DNA from: Alphaproteobacteria bacterium
GTDB taxonomy: Bacteria > Pseudomonadota > Alphaproteobacteria > Paracaedibacterales > CAIULA01
Direction: 5' to 3'
Length of the DNA stretch: 64,000 bases
Assembly (NCBI GenBank): GCA_947475175.1
Contig: CANJLN010000002.1
Location: 32,769 to 96,768 of the forward strand
Numbering within the stretch: the first letter of the stretch is position 1; each line of letters opens with the position of its first letter. Positions 34,024-42,240 of the stretch are shown one piece after another. Made by a program: the position numbers and the translations under genes. Under the pieces are notes generated by a model, which saw nothing but the letters and a program-made list of their open reading frames with translations, did no database searches and was not told the DNA's origin.

Positions 34024-36003
34024 ATGAAGTTATATGTGTCTCTGTTTAAAGTAATGCTAAGTTGCAAATTTGCCAATAGAATTGGGTATATATTTGTAAT
34101 AAGTTTACTTACTTGCCAAGCTATGGCCCAAACAAACAATACGAATGTACATTACATGACTGTGTACAACACTTGGAAGCAGCTCTTGAGCGAACCTTCT
34201 AAACCAACAGAGATGATTCAATTTATTCAAAATCATCCAGATTGGCCACGTAAAACCAATTTAATTGAGATTCTTGAGAAATCTTTGAATGGGACAGAAG
34301 ATGGAACCATGTTGCTCACATGGTTTGAGAAGAATCCGCCGTTAACAACAGAAGGTGCAATATCTTATATTAAGATTCTTTTGAAAGCTGGCAAAACAGA
34401 AGAAGCGCATGCTCTTGTAAGAAAGACATGGAGAGAAAAAGATTTTTCCAAAAGTATGAGTTCTGAATTTCGAAACAGTTACGCAAGTATCATTCAAAAT
34501 GAGGATGATCAAGCCAGAGTGAATCGTTTGTTATATAAAGAAGACATATCCGCTAGCCAAGACATGTTGACCTGGTTGGATCAATCTCAGCAGGATTTAG
34601 TTAAAACACGTTTGGAACTCATTCAAGAAAAGCCAACAGCTTCTGAAAAGCTATCAAATACGCTAACTTTTGTAAAAGATGACAAGGCACTTCTTTTTAA
34701 CCAAATCAAGTGGCATAGACGTCAACGCAATGATCAAACAGCAATTGATTTAATCGCTGAAGCCTCGATTGAGCATAATCCAGAGGAAGCTCAATTTCCT
34801 GACGAATGGTGGGTCGAGCGCAATATTCTAGGACGTCGAATGATTGAGGCTAAGCGCTTTTCAGAAGCCCTTAAGGTCATGCAAGGTCATAAATTAACCC
34901 GTGGTGAGAGTTTTGCGAATGCCGAATGGTTAATTGGTTGGTTACAATTGCGCTTTTTAAACCAACCCAACGAAGCTTTCAGTAGATTTCAGAATCTCTA
35001 TAATAATGTTAGCAGCCCCATCAGCAAAGCTAGAGCTGCTTTTTGGGCAGCAGAAGCAGCAAAAACCATGGGTCAAACAGAAGAAGCTCGTGAGTGGTAC
35101 AAATGGGCAAGCTCCCATTCCGCAACTTATTATGGTCAATTATCGATCAGCCGATTAAATTCAATGGGCCTTCAATCCGTTAAATTTAAATTTTTGCAGC
35201 CTCTTTTGGTCTCTGCGGAAATCAAGAAAACTTTTGAAAACCGTGAACTGGTTAAAGTTGTAAAACTTCTCCCAAAAACAGAAAGAGATGAATTTGTTGC
35301 GTCATTTTTCATTAAGCTTGGGGAAATCATTGATGACCCGGCAGAGCAACAACTGCTTGTTGAACTTGCACACAAACTAGGTTCATCTTATGCAGCCGTA
35401 CAAACAGCTAAAAAAGTAAGTCGTACTCAAATTTCAATGACACCTGTGGCCTATCCTTTATTGTCAGCAAACCTTAGAAATATGATTCAAAAAATAAGCC
35501 AGAGCAATTCTTTTCTGGCTCATTTTGCACACGCCATTATCAGACAAGAAAGTCGCTTTGATCCAAAAGCTCTAAGCCCTGCAGGCGCTCAGGGTTTAAT
35601 GCAATTGATGCCTGCTACAGCTGAGCAAGAAGTTAAGAAATTGAGAGACGTAAAAGGGACAAAAAGCCTCTTAAAGGGATCTTTATATACTGTTGAGAAA
35701 AATGTTTGTCTTGGCGTTTCTCACATAAAGCATTTACTTCAGGAATTTAACGGATCTTTGGTGTTAACAATTGCCGCTTATAATGCTGGCAAAAAAGCCG
35801 TTCGAGAGTGGATTGAATTGTTTGGCGATCCAACAGATCCAAAGATTGATATCATTGATTGGATCGAATTAATCCCTTACGCTGAAACAAGAAATTATGT
35901 TCAACGTGTTATGGAAAATTTCATTGTGTATCAAGAACGTTTTAAAAACTCAAATCAATCTGATTACGACCTGGGTCAGCATTTAAAGGTACGCTTACAC
36001 TGA
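34024..36003 (+). CDS. slt: Soluble lytic murein transglycosylase
   Basis: A 659-residue periplasmic enzyme. After a signal segment (hydrophobic IGYIFVISLLTCQAMA) comes a long superhelical, TPR-like domain (FANAEWLIGWLQLRF, ARAAFWAAEAAK) as in Slt70. The catalytic lysozyme-like domain lies near 500-620, with the active Glu in IIRQESRFDPKALSPAGAQGLMQLMP and the later AAYNAGK. It cleaves glycan strands to 1,6-anhydro ends. The ATG at 34024 is preferred over the GTG at 34015. The TGA stop overlaps the CTG proposed as the start of the next gene. Confidence 0.94.
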   Translation: MKLYVSLFKVMLSCKFANRIGYIFVISLLTCQAMAQTNNTNVHYMTVYNTWKQLLSEPSKPTEMIQFIQNHPDWPRKTNLIEILEKSLNGTEDGTMLLTWFEKNPPLTTEGAISYIKILLKAGKTEEAHALVRKTWREKDFSKSMSSEFRNSYASIIQNEDDQARVNRLLYKEDISASQDMLTWLDQSQQDLVKTRLELIQEKPTASEKLSNTLTFVKDDKALLFNQIKWHRRQRNDQTAIDLIAEASIEHNPEEAQFPDEWWVERNILGRRMIEAKRFSEALKVMQGHKLTRGESFANAEWLIGWLQLRFLNQPNEAFSRFQNLYNNVSSPISKARAAFWAAEAAKTMGQTEEAREWYKWASSHSATYYGQLSISRLNSMGLQSVKFKFLQPLLVSAEIKKTFENRELVKVVKLLPKTERDEFVASFFIKLGEIIDDPAEQQLLVELAHKLGSSYAAVQTAKKVSRTQISMTPVAYPLLSANLRNMIQKISQSNSFLAHFAHAIIRQESRFDPKALSPAGAQGLMQLMPATAEQEVKKLRDVKGTKSLLKGSLYTVEKNVCLGVSHIKHLLQEFNGSLVLTIAAYNAGKKAVREWIELFGDPTDPKIDIIDWIELIPYAETRNYVQRVMENFIVYQERFKNSNQSDYDLGQHLKVRLH

Positions 36004-36617
36004 GAGGCTATTTTCACAAATGGAGAAAACTGAAGCAAGAGTCTCAGAGAACAGAGATCAAGCCCTGCTATGCTCGCGGTTGTAACAAAGAAGGCGCTCA
36101 TAAAGCCCCTAAAAAGGGAATATTATCTCATCCGAAAAAGCCAGAAACCTGGCATTGGTTTTGCTTAGAACATGTCCGTAGTTATAATTCTCAATGGAAT
36201 TATTTTTCTGAAATGTCAGAAAATGAAATTCTAGAGGAATGGTATCGTGATATTACCTGGCAACGCCCTTCTTGGCCAATAGGTAGCCGGCATAGCAATA
36301 AAGCCGTCCATCGGGAACACAGTTTTTCTAAATACAGTAAACAGCGACTATCTGATGACCCTTTTGGGCTGTTTGAAGAAAATGAATGGAAATCGTCTGG
36401 AGAAAGCATTTCTTTTACTTCCCGTACGCCTGAATCTGAAGCTGTTGTTTTACTTGAATTATCGCCTCCTTTTAATGCCATTCAATTACAAGCTGCTTAT
36501 CGCAAGATGGTTAAAAAACATCATCCTGACCTTCATCAAGGATGCTTAAATGCTGAAGAAAAAATCAAACATATCAATCAGGCCTATGCTTTGTTGAAAA
36601 GTAAAATGGCAGCTTAA
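36000..36617 (+). CDS. DnaJ-domain protein (alphaproteobacterial type), probable CTG start
   Basis: A protein of about 205 residues. The end (about 150-205) is a J-domain, with HHPD replacing the usual HPD context (MVKKHHPDLHQG). The N-terminal half has CxxxxC-type CYARGCNKEGAHKAPK and WHWFCLEHVRSYNSQWNYFS, the conserved start of alphaproteobacterial DnaJ-family proteins. That conserved region lies upstream of the first ATG (36213) in an open frame with no ATG, GTG or TTG. The only near-cognate codon is CTG at 36000, overlapping the slt TGA as CTGA and preceded by AAAGGT 9 bases earlier. An ATG start at 36213 would lose half of the protein. Confidence 0.7.
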   Translation: MRGYFHKWRKLKQESQRTEIKPCYARGCNKEGAHKAPKKGILSHPKKPETWHWFCLEHVRSYNSQWNYFSEMSENEILEEWYRDITWQRPSWPIGSRHSNKAVHREHSFSKYSKQRLSDDPFGLFEENEWKSSGESISFTSRTPESEAVVLLELSPPFNAIQLQAAYRKMVKKHHPDLHQGCLNAEEKIKHINQAYALLKSKMAA

Positions 36618-36705
36618 GGTTTCTAGCTGTCCACTTTTAGTTTATCTTTTTCACACTTTAAAGTATGGTCAAATATTCCTTTCAATACAAAAAAATGGAA
36701 CCTCA

Positions 36706-38805
36706 ATGAAAAAGCTCTTATACGTCTTTCTAGCCCTGATCCTTTTACTGGTAACTGTACCAACTTTTATAGACTGGAGTCATTTTAAGGCCCCCATCAT
36801 TGCAGCAGTAAAAGATAATACGGGATTCGAGATCGATTTAAAAGGTTCTGTGAATCTTAGCCTTTTGCCCTCGCCTCATCTGAGCGTTAAGGATATTTCC
36901 ATAAAGAACAAACCTGGTGGAAAAGAGGCGACATTTGTTGAACTCAAAAGCATTTCTCTTGGGGTTAATATATTTCCTCTTTTAAGAGGAAATATCGAAG
37001 TCAGCAAAGTTGAGTTCATCGAACCTGTTATTCATCTTGAAACATTTAAAAATGGAGAAAATAATCGGGATGTAAAAACAGAAAAAACTTCATCTGAAAT
37101 TAAAGCAACCCAAGCACAATCAAAATCGGAAATAAGTGCACCAGCTCTTTCATTACAAAACGTAGTGATAAAAGACGGATTCGTGACGATCTCCGATTTA
37201 AAAGCCAATTCACATCAAGAAATAAAAAACATCAATCTTCAAGGGTCGCTTGATTCTTTGATGGGTCCTTTTGTGGTTAAAGGTCAATTGGATATCAACG
37301 ACTATTCTTTAAAAATTGAGGCTGAAACCGGCGAGATTTCAGGCCATAAACCATCCGTTGTTAATGCGAATGTGTCCGCTGTTAAAGGGAAAGATGATTA
37401 CGGAACGCTTCAAATAAAAGGAACTGTTCAAGATAAAAAATTTGTTGGTGGCATTCAATCTGATGCTTTGAAAATTCCTTTTGTCCTTGATTTACCACAC
37501 AAAAAAATTGATCTACAAAAAGGCGTCAAGCTAACAGCACAAGTTGAAGCTGACTCAGACAATATTAAAATTTCAAATCTTGCAATACAAATAGAATCAG
37601 TGAAAATAACAGGCCAAGCTTCTTACAAAGCACCTCAAGTTGATGTCAAACTCGCAATAGCAGAAGGTGATCTTAAGCTTAATGCCGCCGTTTCTGTTAA
37701 ACTCGGAGAGACGCGCCCACACATAAATGCAGATGTGTCTTTGAACAAACTTGATCTGAATGCGGGCACTGGAACAGATCAAAAAGCTTCACAACCTGCA
37801 GCCTCGGCACCCGCTGCCAATTCAAATATTCCAGCTTCGGCACGTTGGTCAAAAGACAAGTGGAACTTGGAACCTTTAAAAGCTGTCAATGGCGATTTTA
37901 AATTTAGCGTTGGTGAAGTCAAATATGACGAGTATCAACTGAATCAAGTCAATGGAACGCTTCACCTGAAAGATGGGAATCTACAATTATCGTCTTTCCA
38001 AGCACAAGGGTATAACGGTCATCTAAGCGGTGATGTCGCGGTTCAACAAGGGAAAACACCATCTGTTAAACTAAACTTTGGTATTCAAAATCTGAATCTG
38101 GCTTCCTTGCCAAAGGTAAGACAAACACCGCTTAAGAAAGCCACACTCAACACCTCTCTCAAATTATCAGCGACAGGAGATAATACTTTTGATGCTGTTA
38201 ATTCTCTATCGGGCAGCATGCAATTTAATTTAAGCCAAGGTGTTATTGAAGCCTTTGATATTAAAAAGTTTGTGACTGATCTAAAACAAATCAAGAGTCC
38301 AGGTGATATTAAAACCTTGATGGATGATCTGAAACGAAAAGCAGAGAGTTCTTTTACTCATATAAAAGCTGACTTTACCGTTCAAAACGGTAAAGCTAAC
38401 AGCCAGAACATCGAGTTTTTATCAGATGACGCAACGATTAGCGGAAAAGGTACTATCGATTTGCCCGGTTGGATGGTTGATATGAACACGCAAATCAAGA
38501 TGAAAGAGCTTGGTAAATTACCTCCGTTGGGTATGAAAATATCCGGTAGCATTGATGCCCCATCCTATGCAATCGACCAAGATTTATTGGTCAAAGTTCT
38601 TTTCCAAGAAGCGGCTAACCGTGTTCTTGACAAGGCCGTCGGTAGCATTGGCGGCAAAGTTGGTGAAATTTTGCAAGGTGTATTGGGTACGGGCAAAAAC
38701 AAGGAAAAAGCACCTGCTGCTGAGGGGCAACAACAGCCTGAGCAGAAACAACAAGACTTACCGATTAATCCCGAAAAGCTATTGAAAGGTTTATTCGGGA
38801 GATAG
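36706..38805 (+). CDS. AsmA family protein
   Basis: A 699-residue protein anchored by one N-terminal helix (LLYVFLALILLLVTVPTFI) and otherwise periplasmic and beta-rich. DNTGFEIDLKGSVNLSLLPSPHLSVKDISI near 38-67 is the AsmA signature and the C-terminal AsmA_2 region follows (LSGSMQFNLSQGVIEAFDI, then VQNGKANSQNIEFLSDDATI-SGKGTIDL). Related proteins form hydrophobic grooves for lipid transfer to the outer membrane. Low-complexity Ala/Gln/Glu stretches occur near 365-380 and 670-690. It starts 88 bp after the DnaJ-like gene. Confidence 0.9.
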   Translation: MKKLLYVFLALILLLVTVPTFIDWSHFKAPIIAAVKDNTGFEIDLKGSVNLSLLPSPHLSVKDISIKNKPGGKEATFVELKSISLGVNIFPLLRGNIEVSKVEFIEPVIHLETFKNGENNRDVKTEKTSSEIKATQAQSKSEISAPALSLQNVVIKDGFVTISDLKANSHQEIKNINLQGSLDSLMGPFVVKGQLDINDYSLKIEAETGEISGHKPSVVNANVSAVKGKDDYGTLQIKGTVQDKKFVGGIQSDALKIPFVLDLPHKKIDLQKGVKLTAQVEADSDNIKISNLAIQIESVKITGQASYKAPQVDVKLAIAEGDLKLNAAVSVKLGETRPHINADVSLNKLDLNAGTGTDQKASQPAASAPAANSNIPASARWSKDKWNLEPLKAVNGDFKFSVGEVKYDEYQLNQVNGTLHLKDGNLQLSSFQAQGYNGHLSGDVAVQQGKTPSVKLNFGIQNLNLASLPKVRQTPLKKATLNTSLKLSATGDNTFDAVNSLSGSMQFNLSQGVIEAFDIKKFVTDLKQIKSPGDIKTLMDDLKRKAESSFTHIKADFTVQNGKANSQNIEFLSDDATISGKGTIDLPGWMVDMNTQIKMKELGKLPPLGMKISGSIDAPSYAIDQDLLVKVLFQEAANRVLDKAVGSIGGKVGEILQGVLGTGKNKEKAPAAEGQQQPEQKQQDLPINPEKLLKGLFGR

Positions 38806-38843
38806 TTTTTAAAAACCTCTTTCGAAATTTCCTTTCCCAACAT

Positions 38844-38901
38844 TGTCACTCTCGCATTTATTGCGAGAATCTAGATCCTCGGAACAAGTCCGAGGATGAC
38901 A
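38844..38901. repeat. Palindromic MITE-like repeat, copy B
   Basis: A 58-bp element with TGTCA/TGACA ends. The first hairpin is CTCGCA/TGCGAG (38851-38856, 38862-38867) and the second is a perfect ATCCTCGGA-acaag-TCCGAGGAT (38874-38896). The second hairpin is the shared core with copies A and C; the first has a different stem sequence from copy A but keeps its position and pairing. Confidence 0.8.
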
Positions 38902-38993
38902 GAGAGCAGGGACGAAGATAGTTTTAGAGAGTTATTGAAATATTAACCCTTGCGACTATATAAGTAGTAATCCGTTTTATTTGTTGATGAATC

Positions 38994-40205
38994 ATGTTTA
39001 AAACTGTAATCCTTCTCATAGCCTTTATGACAACCGCCATTGCCGCAGATTTTGATGTCCATTTTTCTGGGGCGAATTTAGACCAAGAACTGATAACAAA
39101 TTTCGAAGGCTTTAAAGCACACGTTCAGGGCAGCTCATATTACCAACCAAGTTTAAACACGACTCCCCTTGTGGATTTTGTGATGCTTTTGACGAATAAA
39201 AGTGCTGATAGAAATGTTCGCTATGCCCTTGATTATTTAATAAAAACCGGCGGCCCCTGGCAAAAGAATCGTAAAAAGGCCACCGAACAGGAAAAGGTTT
39301 ACTTGAGTGCTGCCGCAGAGATCATTGCTGAGCAAGACCCCACTTGTCACAATAAACAGTACCAGGCCAATCGACGTTTTGCACCAGGGTCAGCTGAAGA
39401 AACGCATTTAAACAAGATTTTGGAAATTCAAAGAAGGTTTATTGGAGAAGTTCACTCTAACCCATTGCGTGGCCCCTTGGTTTTACCACCAGCCGCAGCT
39501 GATATTCCAGACCCATTAAAACCAGATGTAAACAAAGGTTGGGAACTTTTCAAAGGTTTGTTACGTGACCCAAATCTTTTTAAAGAACCTTCTGGAAAAT
39601 CTAATCCTACCCCCAAAGCAAGCTGGCTAAATGATGTTGAATCACTTGGGTTTTTGATAGGTGCGGTTCCTGATATCCGTGGACAATATATTGATGGTTT
39701 ATGGGCCCAAAGTAATCCATGGATGGAAGCTCAACACAACTATGTTCAATGGTGGTTTCCAATTGATACAGTCGGCTCAGGAGATGGTGTCAATGCTCCA
39801 CGCTTTTTAGACTCAACAAATACAATTCTTCAGAACAATGATGCAGTACGCACCTACGCACAACAAATGATGCGTGTCTCTTTTGCAAGAAAAGCTAGTT
39901 TTTGGGGACAACGCGTTGTTAATAATGGGGACGGAACGCTTAGACTAGAAAAATTAGCCGTTATTCATGGAGAAAAGGATTGGGAAGAAAATTGGATTTA
40001 TGAATCACATAATTACCTCAGAATGACGCGTTTCTTACACTCATTGAGGTTTCTCGGCCTCATTCCCGAAAGAAATGCTCTCTTTGAGTATTTAAAAAGC
40101 GTCAGCGTTAAGGACGCTAGAGTGAGAGGAAGTGTTAAGTTTTGGGACGGAGCAACACCAGACCTAAAACCGATATCTAAACACCTGCTTTCCCTCGGCC
40201 TTTAA
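38994..40205 (+). CDS. Secreted OGFr-conserved-region domain protein
   Basis: A 403-residue protein with a clear signal peptide (MFKTVILLIAFMTTAIAADF, cleavage after AIA). Residues about 231-270 read YIDGLWAQSNPWMEAQHNYVQ then WWFPI and a later NAPRF. This matches the opioid growth factor receptor conserved region, whose hallmark is H-x-Y-I/V-Q-W-x-FP followed by N-x-x-AP. The domain is well known in animals and fungi and is found sporadically in bacteria; its biochemical role is not settled. The rest is not recognised. The end overlaps the convergent metallopeptidase gene by 42 bp. Export plus a eukaryote-like domain makes it an effector candidate. Confidence 0.7.
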   Translation: MFKTVILLIAFMTTAIAADFDVHFSGANLDQELITNFEGFKAHVQGSSYYQPSLNTTPLVDFVMLLTNKSADRNVRYALDYLIKTGGPWQKNRKKATEQEKVYLSAAAEIIAEQDPTCHNKQYQANRRFAPGSAEETHLNKILEIQRRFIGEVHSNPLRGPLVLPPAAADIPDPLKPDVNKGWELFKGLLRDPNLFKEPSGKSNPTPKASWLNDVESLGFLIGAVPDIRGQYIDGLWAQSNPWMEAQHNYVQWWFPIDTVGSGDGVNAPRFLDSTNTILQNNDAVRTYAQQMMRVSFARKASFWGQRVVNNGDGTLRLEKLAVIHGEKDWEENWIYESHNYLRMTRFLHSLRFLGLIPERNALFEYLKSVSVKDARVRGSVKFWDGATPDLKPISKHLLSLGL

Positions 40206-40889
40206 CCAAGCACGATGCTTTCGATAATTCGGACAAATACTGGCCACTGTTTGCCAAAAATCCTGACTGTGGTTCATGTGTTTTCGATGCGAAACTTCGT
40301 GAGCACAGACATACTCCAGAACCTCTAACGGGGCAAAAATCAACCGCCAAGAATAGGATAAATTACCAGAGGCAGCACAACTTCCCCATCTGGAATAAGT
40401 ATCGCGAACAACGATTTTCTTGATACTAACACCCAGCGCTGCCGTGAATTCATGCGATTTCTTTGTTAAAAACTCAAGAGATTTCTGTCTCAACTCAATC
40501 TCTAATAATTCCAAATGTTTAGCTTGATGATCAGAGACGGTGATGAGGGTTGCATCAAACACCACTTTTCTTTTAATGTCTTTTTGAAAATGAATCTGAC
40601 ACGCTTGCCCCAAGATGGGGACAACACTTCCATGATCCACATTAACCAAATCCTTGGTCTGTTGAACTCTTTCATCAAACCAAGAATCCGCATGCGTTAA
40701 AAATTTTTCAATTTCTCTTTTTGTTACATAAACTGGGGTTGTTAAGCGAAAATGATCTCGTTTTGAATCATAAGCTAACTTGATATTTCTAGCCCTTTTC
40801 AAGGGACTCAAGCGAATAACTTGCCCTTTATGATGCCACTCCTGCGGAAGTGGAGACACTTTAGTTTTAAATATTTTTCTAAGAGACAT
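40164..40889 (-). CDS. YgjP/DUF45-type M48-like zinc metallopeptidase
   Basis: A protein of about 241 residues. The zinc motif is HEVSH in YVCAHEVSHRKHMNHSQDFW near 192-211, with the third ligand region following. Upstream, VRDTYSRWGSCAASGNLSYSWRLIFAP is the second family signature, together with RRAR-like basic residues near the N-terminus. YgjP-like proteins are cytosolic; their substrate is poorly known. I chose ATG 40889. A TTG at 40901 lies in the adjacent palindromic repeat. Confidence 0.88.
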   Translation of the reverse strand: MSLRKIFKTKVSPLPQEWHHKGQVIRLSPLKRARNIKLAYDSKRDHFRLTTPVYVTKREIEKFLTHADSWFDERVQQTKDLVNVDHGSVVPILGQACQIHFQKDIKRKVVFDATLITVSDHQAKHLELLEIELRQKSLEFLTKKSHEFTAALGVSIKKIVVRDTYSRWGSCAASGNLSYSWRLIFAPLEVLEYVCAHEVSHRKHMNHSQDFWQTVASICPNYRKHRAWLKAEGKQVFRYRF

Positions 40890-40892
40890 AAT

Positions 40893-41020
40893 TATACCCA
40901 ATGAATTTCAATAAACCTGCAGGAAAACAAGGATCGAGGAGCGGAATGTATATGGAAATACATGAGCACCGAAGATTTCCGCAGTTTGACGAACAGGTTT
41001 CTTGAAAGGCGAAGGGTATA
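40893..41020. repeat. 128-bp multi-arm palindromic intergenic element
   Basis: Nested inverted repeats share one centre: TATACCC (40893) with GGGTATA (41014), TTTCAA (40906) with TTGAAA (41002), AAACCTG (40913) with CAGGTTT (40994), GCGGAA (40941) with TTCCGC (40977), and a central ATGTAT/ATACAT (40946, 40958). The arms are in register, so a single long cruciform or RNA hairpin could form. The rest of the gap to emrA (41021-41160) is AT-rich, with no gene I can support. Confidence 0.75.
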
Positions 41021-41160
41021 TCTACAATTTTATTGATACAGAGCCCAGCCTGTTAATACTTTATTAAAATTCACGGCGGTATACTCCTAATTAGAAAGAA
41101 CGACTAACAAAGAACAATTCAAATTACGCCGCTTATTTCTCTAAAAATACGCGTTTAAAC

Positions 41161-42234
41161 ATGGAAAAGGCAATGTTTGATTTTATGAATTATTTAAACA
41201 AAAAAACCAATAACAAAATGTTGGCTTTTATTCAATCACATAAGAAAAAACTTTTTGTCCTGTCTCCTGTTTTAATTTTGCTCATTATTGGGCAAGCCTA
41301 TCTTTACACAGGCGCAGTCGTATCAACTGATAATGCTTATGTTAAAGCAGATAAATTATCCATAAGCGCAGATATAAACGGGCGTGTCGTTAAAGTTGTT
41401 GTCACGGACAATCAAACCGTAAAAGCGGGCGACACCCTCTTTCAGCTAGACGATCAATCATTGAAAATTGAATGCAGCAAGATCGAAGCTCAGCTTCTAA
41501 AAGTGAAGAACAATATAGAAAAAAAGAAATCACTCTACAGAGAAAAACAAGAAGAACTAAAACTTGCTGAAAAAGATAAGGCTTATTTTAAAGAAGAATT
41601 AGATAGGCAGCTGAAACTTTATGAGAGACACTTTGTCAGCGAATCTCAAAAAAATCTAGCCCAACACAGCTTCGATGAAGCAGAGCAAAAACTCAATGAA
41701 ATAAGAAAACACCTTGAGGGGGATTTATCTTATTTAAATGGAGCAACTGATACTCCATCAGAACAGCATCCTCATTATCTGCAAGTCAAAGCTGATCTTG
41801 ATAAGATGCAACTTGATTTACGTCGAGCATCTGTATGTGCACCAGCTAATGGTGTTATTACCCGCATGACATTAGTGCCTGGAGAATATATCAATGCAGG
41901 ATATCCTATCTTTAGTTTAATGCTCCTGGATAATTTTTGGGTGGAAGCTAACATAAAAGAAACAGAACTAAAGGATGTAAAAGTTGGTCAAAAGACAAGT
42001 GTGCGTTTAGATGCTTACTCTGACTATAAATGGGCGGGAGTGGTTGACAGCATAAGTTCCGCTTCAGGAGCTGAATTTTCCTTATTACCTCCTCAAAATG
42101 CAACTGGAAATTGGATTAAAGTCGTGCAAAGAATTCCAGTTCGCATAAAACTTACGCACACTCCTGGTGAACCGATTCTACGCGTTGGCATGAGTGCCAC
42201 TGTTGACATTCATACAAGCTCACCAGAGGGGTAA
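41161..42234 (+). CDS. emrA: EmrA-type membrane fusion protein (HlyD family)
   Basis: A 357-residue periplasmic adaptor. One membrane helix (LFVLSPVLILLIIGQAYLY, about 35-55) is followed by TDNAYVKADKLSISADINGRV, the EmrA/VceA biotinyl-lipoyl start. A coiled-coil hairpin (about 105-185) and the second lipoyl half with APANGVITRMTLVPGEYI follow. It links the inner-membrane pump EmrB, encoded 6 bp downstream, to an outer-membrane channel not present here. Confidence 0.92.
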   Translation: MEKAMFDFMNYLNKKTNNKMLAFIQSHKKKLFVLSPVLILLIIGQAYLYTGAVVSTDNAYVKADKLSISADINGRVVKVVVTDNQTVKAGDTLFQLDDQSLKIECSKIEAQLLKVKNNIEKKKSLYREKQEELKLAEKDKAYFKEELDRQLKLYERHFVSESQKNLAQHSFDEAEQKLNEIRKHLEGDLSYLNGATDTPSEQHPHYLQVKADLDKMQLDLRRASVCAPANGVITRMTLVPGEYINAGYPIFSLMLLDNFWVEANIKETELKDVKVGQKTSVRLDAYSDYKWAGVVDSISSASGAEFSLLPPQNATGNWIKVVQRIPVRIKLTHTPGEPILRVGMSATVDIHTSSPEG

Positions 42235-42240
42235 TTCTCT

